This document shows positions 60,938-64,000 of a stretch of 64,000 nt of DNA, piece by piece (within the stretch, counting starts at the first letter, position 1; each line of letters starts with the position of its first letter). The notes under the pieces were generated by a model that saw only the letters and a program-made list of their open reading frames with translations, ran no database searches and was not told the DNA's origin. Both the position numbers and the translations under genes were made by a program. This DNA comes from VXOI01 sp965197575 (GTDB lineage: Bacteria > Chloroflexota > Dehalococcoidia > Lucifugimonadales > UBA3495), in NCBI GenBank assembly GCA_965197575.1, contig OZ240214.1, forward strand, positions 124,001 through 188,000, in the 5' to 3' direction.

Positions 60938-63511
60938 TTACAGCCTCGGGTCAACCGGCTCGCTTTCCAGGGCCAGGACCGCGAAGGCGCATTCGTGTAC
61001 CCGGTAAAGAGGTTCTCCGTCGGCGAAACGCTGCAGGCCCTCGAGCCCCAACGCAAATTCCCGGAGGGCCAGAGACCTTTTGCCGGAAAGGTTCCGGCGT
61101 CTCAGTCGGTCTATATTCTCCGGAAGGGTGTACTCAGGGCCGTAAATGATACGCAGATACTCAGGCCCCCGGCATTTCAAGGCGGGCTGCACCAGGCCGC
61201 GTTTGCCGGAGGCGACGAAGTCAACCGGCTTCACGACCATGCCCTCCCCGCCCTGGCCGACCAGTTCTTCCCACCAGCGGATGGCCTCATCATCGTCCCC
61301 GTCGTTCAGGTCCACCAACCTATGGGAGGTAGCGCGGAAGAGCGCCGGGTCAGTCAGGTACAATCGCCCGGCCATGTCCATATGCCAGGTATGGCTCTTG
61401 TCCGTATGGACCCTCCCCTCGGTGGCCAGCAGGTGAAACGGCGCGAGCCGGATATCGTCCAGGGACGCCACCGGCCAACAGTACCGGGCGTAGGCGCTGC
61501 TGTAGAGTTGCGCTAGTCGCAGACGCTCTTCGATGCGTCCCAGGGTCTCGCCGGTGTCTATTCCCCGGGCCGCGGTCTGTTGGAGAACAGACTTGGCGTC
61601 CGACAGGCTTGTCTGCGCCGCGGCCCCCACCGCTGCGTACTGTTGCCGGACCAACTCCTGGGCCTTGACGGACCAGGGCATGAGTTCGCAGTCCAGCACG
61701 ACCCAACCGGTATCCAGCTCGTCCCATATCCCGGCCCCGGTTATGGCCCGGCGGACCCGCTCCAGAAAGCTGGCCTCAAGAGCCCGGTCATCGAAGAAAC
61801 GCCGTCCGGTGCGGGTGTAGCAAGCGCCGGCGCCTTCCCCGGTGATGCCGAACCGCCGCTCTATTACCCCTTCGTCCCGGCCAACGACAACGATGGCCCG
61901 CGAACCCATGTGCTTTTCCTCGCAGAGCACGCTTGAGACGCCGCTATTCCTGAAGTAGCCAAACACCTCCGCCGGGTGTTCAAGCATGTCGGGAAGTTTC
62001 GAGGTCTCGCAGGGGGAAATGGTGGGCGGAAGGTACACCAGCCAACGGGGGTCCAGGGCGAACCGGCTCATCACCTCCAGCGCAGCCGCCGCGTTTTCCT
62101 CCCGGACCGTGATGTTGCCGCGCAGCCGGGTTGCCACGATACGCTTCCCGGCAACGTCGCCGATGTCGAGAAGGTCCCCGGCGCGGACCTCGGGAGTTTC
62201 GGCCATTCCTCCAGGCTGACGCGCTTCCGGCAGCGGCCTTGCCGGCTCGTAGTAGACTCGCGCGGCGGGGACCGATACAAGCTCTTGCTCAGGGTACCGT
62301 AGCGCCGTCAGCTTGCCGCCGAAGACACAGCCCGTGTCGATGTTGATGGTGTTGTTCAGCCACGCGGGTGCAGCCACCGGAGTATGGCCGTAGACCACTG
62401 CGGCGCGGCCCCGGTACTCGGCCGCCCAGTTGTAGCGCACCGGCAGCCCGAACTCGTCGGTCTCCCCGGTAGTCTCGCCGTAAAGGCAGAAGTCCCTGAC
62501 CCGGGCGGAGGCCCGGCCCTGGTACTCGGGTTTCATCCCCGCATGGGCCACCACCAGGTTGCCGTCATCGAGGACGTAATGACTGATCAGTCCATCCAGG
62601 AACCCGGCGGCCTGTTGCCGGAATTCCGGCGGCTCCGCCTCCAACTGTTCGAGGGATTCCGCCAGCCCGTGTGATATCTGTACGTTTCGCCCCCGGAGTT
62701 TACGGACGAGCTTGGACTCGTGGTTGCCCGCCACGCACAACGCCGTCCCGTCCCCCACCATGTCCATGACCAGCCTGATGACCCTGGCAACCCCCGGACC
62801 CCGGTCTACCAGATCGCCCAGGAACACAGCCTTCCGGTCTTGGGGATGAGTGACGGTGAAGCCGGGCTCCCCGTCGGCGCCCGCGCGTCCCCCAAACTCG
62901 TAGCCAAGGCGTTCCAGCAGAATCACCAACTCGTCGAAGCAACCATGTACGTCACCGATGATGTCGAAGGGCCCGTGCTCGTGTTGCAGGTTGGTCCACA
63001 AGGGCGTGCGCTCAATGGAGACCTCCTCCACTTCTTCCGGAGAGTTAAGGACGAAGATGTGCCTGAAGCCCTCTCGCCTCAACCCCCGCAGCGACCTCCG
63101 CAACTGCTCCGCCTGACGGCGCACCACTCGCGCCCCGAACGACCGGTCGGGGCGCCCCTGGTTCCGGGCCAGGCACAGGGACTCGGGCATGTTGAGCACG
63201 ATGGCCACGGGCAGGCAGTCATGGTCCCTGGCCAGCCCCACCAGGGACTTTCGGGCCTCCGGCTGGACGTTGGTGGCGTCGATGACGGTGAGGCGTCCAG
63301 CCCGCAATCGCGTAGCGGCGATGAAATTGAGCAGCGCAAATGCGTCCGGCGTCGCGGCCTGGTCGTTCGCGTCGTCTGAAACCATCGCCCGGCAGGCATC
63401 GGAAGACACAACCTCCGTGGGCCTGAAGTGCCTGGAGGCGAAAACGGATTTGCCGGACCCGGATGGCCCTACCAGGGCGACCAGGCACAGCTCTGGGACT
63501 GCGATGTTCAT
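60938..63511 (-). CDS. pnkp: Polynucleotide kinase-phosphatase-ligase Pnkp (RNA repair)
   Basis: An 857-residue three-domain RNA end-healing and sealing enzyme. Kinase (1-170): P-loop GPSGSGKS at 15-22, with Asp38 and Arg41. 2',3'-phosphatase (180-430): GDVHG (Asp187, His189), LGDLVDRGP (Asp233, Arg237), GNHE (Asn263, His264), His323, YGH (His376) and Asp392. Adenylyltransferase (460-857): Lys533 in EEKHMGSRA. To my knowledge these numbers agree with Clostridium thermocellum Pnkp. Such Pnkp needs Hen1 to seal RNA. Its start overlaps hen1's stop (ATGA). It heals and joins tRNAs cut by ribotoxins. Confidence 0.93.
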   Translation of the reverse strand: MNIAVPELCLVALVGPSGSGKSVFASRHFRPTEVVSSDACRAMVSDDANDQAATPDAFALLNFIAATRLRAGRLTVIDATNVQPEARKSLVGLARDHDCLPVAIVLNMPESLCLARNQGRPDRSFGARVVRRQAEQLRRSLRGLRREGFRHIFVLNSPEEVEEVSIERTPLWTNLQHEHGPFDIIGDVHGCFDELVILLERLGYEFGGRAGADGEPGFTVTHPQDRKAVFLGDLVDRGPGVARVIRLVMDMVGDGTALCVAGNHESKLVRKLRGRNVQISHGLAESLEQLEAEPPEFRQQAAGFLDGLISHYVLDDGNLVVAHAGMKPEYQGRASARVRDFCLYGETTGETDEFGLPVRYNWAAEYRGRAAVVYGHTPVAAPAWLNNTINIDTGCVFGGKLTALRYPEQELVSVPAARVYYEPARPLPEARQPGGMAETPEVRAGDLLDIGDVAGKRIVATRLRGNITVREENAAAALEVMSRFALDPRWLVYLPPTISPCETSKLPDMLEHPAEVFGYFRNSGVSSVLCEEKHMGSRAIVVVGRDEGVIERRFGITGEGAGACYTRTGRRFFDDRALEASFLERVRRAITGAGIWDELDTGWVVLDCELMPWSVKAQELVRQQYAAVGAAAQTSLSDAKSVLQQTAARGIDTGETLGRIEERLRLAQLYSSAYARYCWPVASLDDIRLAPFHLLATEGRVHTDKSHTWHMDMAGRLYLTDPALFRATSHRLVDLNDGDDDEAIRWWEELVGQGGEGMVVKPVDFVASGKRGLVQPALKCRGPEYLRIIYGPEYTLPENIDRLRRRNLSGKRSLALREFALGLEGLQRFADGEPLYRVHECAFAVLALESEPVDPRL

Positions 63512-64000
63512 CGGGTAAACAATCCCATCTGTGTCGGCGCGCCGTGGTCCGCGTGCTCCGGGCCAATGTCCTGGAAGCGGACATCATAGCTGCGCCGCGC
63601 CGCAATATGCCGCGCCCACTCCTGGAACTGTTCCCGGTTCCACTCGAACCGGTGGTCCCGGTGCCGTAACTCTCCGGCCGGCAGCCCGGCGAAGAGCGCA
63701 TTGTACTCCGCGTTGGGCGTGGTGATCAGGACTGCCCCCGGCTTGGCGCTACCGAACACCACTTCCTCGAAGGCGTCCAGCCGCGAGGGGTCTATGTGTT
63801 CGATGACCTCCATCGCAACCGCGGCGTCGTAGCTGGACAGCCGCTTGTCCCTATAGCCAAGTGAACCGTGCAGCAGGGTAACGCGTTCCTTCTGACGTTC
63901 CGATAACGTATCAAGATGAAGCCGTTGCCGGGCCGATTCCAAGGCCCGGTGTGATACGTCAAGGCCAGTAACCGAGCTAAGCGATGGCTCCTTGAGCAGT
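63508..64000 (-). CDS. hen1: Hen1 3'-terminal RNA ribose 2'-O-methyltransferase (5' part beyond window)
   Basis: The 163 visible residues are the C-terminal part of the Hen1 methyltransferase domain. Seen: SVTGLDVSHRALESARQRLHLDTLSERQKERVTLLHGSLGYRDKRLSSYDAAVAMEVIEHIDPSRLDAFEEVVFG, with the SAM-binding D and the metal ligands E-x-x-E-H in MEVIEHID, then ELRHRDHRFEWNREQFQEWA with the second histidine. The frame stays open to base 63999, so the N-terminal ligase-activating domain lies beyond the window. Hen1 marks the repaired 3' end with a 2'-O-methyl group so that the same ribotoxin cannot cut there again. It is upstream of pnkp in one operon. Confidence 0.9.
   Translation of the reverse strand, partial: LLKEPSLSSVTGLDVSHRALESARQRLHLDTLSERQKERVTLLHGSLGYRDKRLSSYDAAVAMEVIEHIDPSRLDAFEEVVFGSAKPGAVLITTPNAEYNALFAGLPAGELRHRDHRFEWNREQFQEWARHIAARRSYDVRFQDIGPEHADHGAPTQMGLFTR

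Overview
The window looks like a GC-rich chromosome segment from a Chloroflexota bacterium, most likely a Dehalococcoidia / SAR202-type lineage. This is inferred from five features: the sequence style of the 16S rRNA gene and the absence of a linked 23S gene; the pairing of a DUF3090 protein with an SCO1664-family kinase-like protein; the YchF, DUF362 and DUF5679 proteins; two luciferase-like flavin monooxygenases; and a translin-family protein beside ThiE. A tree built from the 16S gene at 56525-58024 would settle placement. I found no tRNA gene and no CRISPR array.

Layout. 1-4.0 kb: a truncated Uma2-type nuclease, two FmdB zinc ribbons, thiE, a translin-family protein and a gentisate-dioxygenase-like bicupin. 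4.0-13.6 kb: a broken RCC1-repeat lipoprotein, a YIP1 membrane protein, an MBL hydrolase, ComM/YifB, the DUF3090-SCO1664 pair, a VOC protein, then a minus-strand group of a membrane protein, UbiA-type prenyltransferase, DUF362 and YchF. 13.9-16.5 kb: Rrf2 regulator, MoeB-like E1 and CysM-like cysteine synthase, probably one sulfur-assimilation unit. 16.6-21.9 kb: the transcription/translation operon nusA-rnpM-infB-rbfA-truB with a clear promoter and a leader hairpin. 22-26.5 kb: DUF5679, PHP phosphoesterase, NrtS-like protein, lexA, rpsT, gyrB.

26.7-41 kb mixes housekeeping enzymes (Nudix, Rid, M20 peptidase, thiolase with its OB-fold partner, VOC and LLM enzymes) with accessory insertions of lower GC: an Eco57I-type methyltransferase / BsuBI-PstI restriction system at 30575-33102, a PemK/MazF module at 34582-35167, a second small methyltransferase plus PD-(D/E)XK pair at 37059-38257, and a RelE module at 40334-40878. 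The first methyltransferase is split by an 11-bp tandem duplication.

41-56 kb: a TRAP substrate-binding lipoprotein with two in-frame stop codons, pyruvate kinase, gltBD, a Pro/Thr-linker lipoprotein, rsfS, and a tight minus-strand operon thiL-tsaE-tsaB-saccharopine dehydrogenase-like-ndk. 56.4-58.3 kb: a solitary 16S rRNA gene with its own consensus promoter and intrinsic terminator, followed by a transposase remnant. 59-64 kb: a cupin, a second LLM enzyme, and a Pnkp-Hen1 RNA-repair operon whose hen1 gene runs off the window end.

The most interesting observations are the damaged but easily restorable methyltransferase fused in frame to its restriction enzyme, the Pnkp/Hen1 RNA-repair pair, several genes whose promoter places the transcript start on the start codon (leaderless), a palindrome over the lexA promoter, and four damaged genes (RCC1 lipoprotein, methyltransferase, TRAP protein, transposase).
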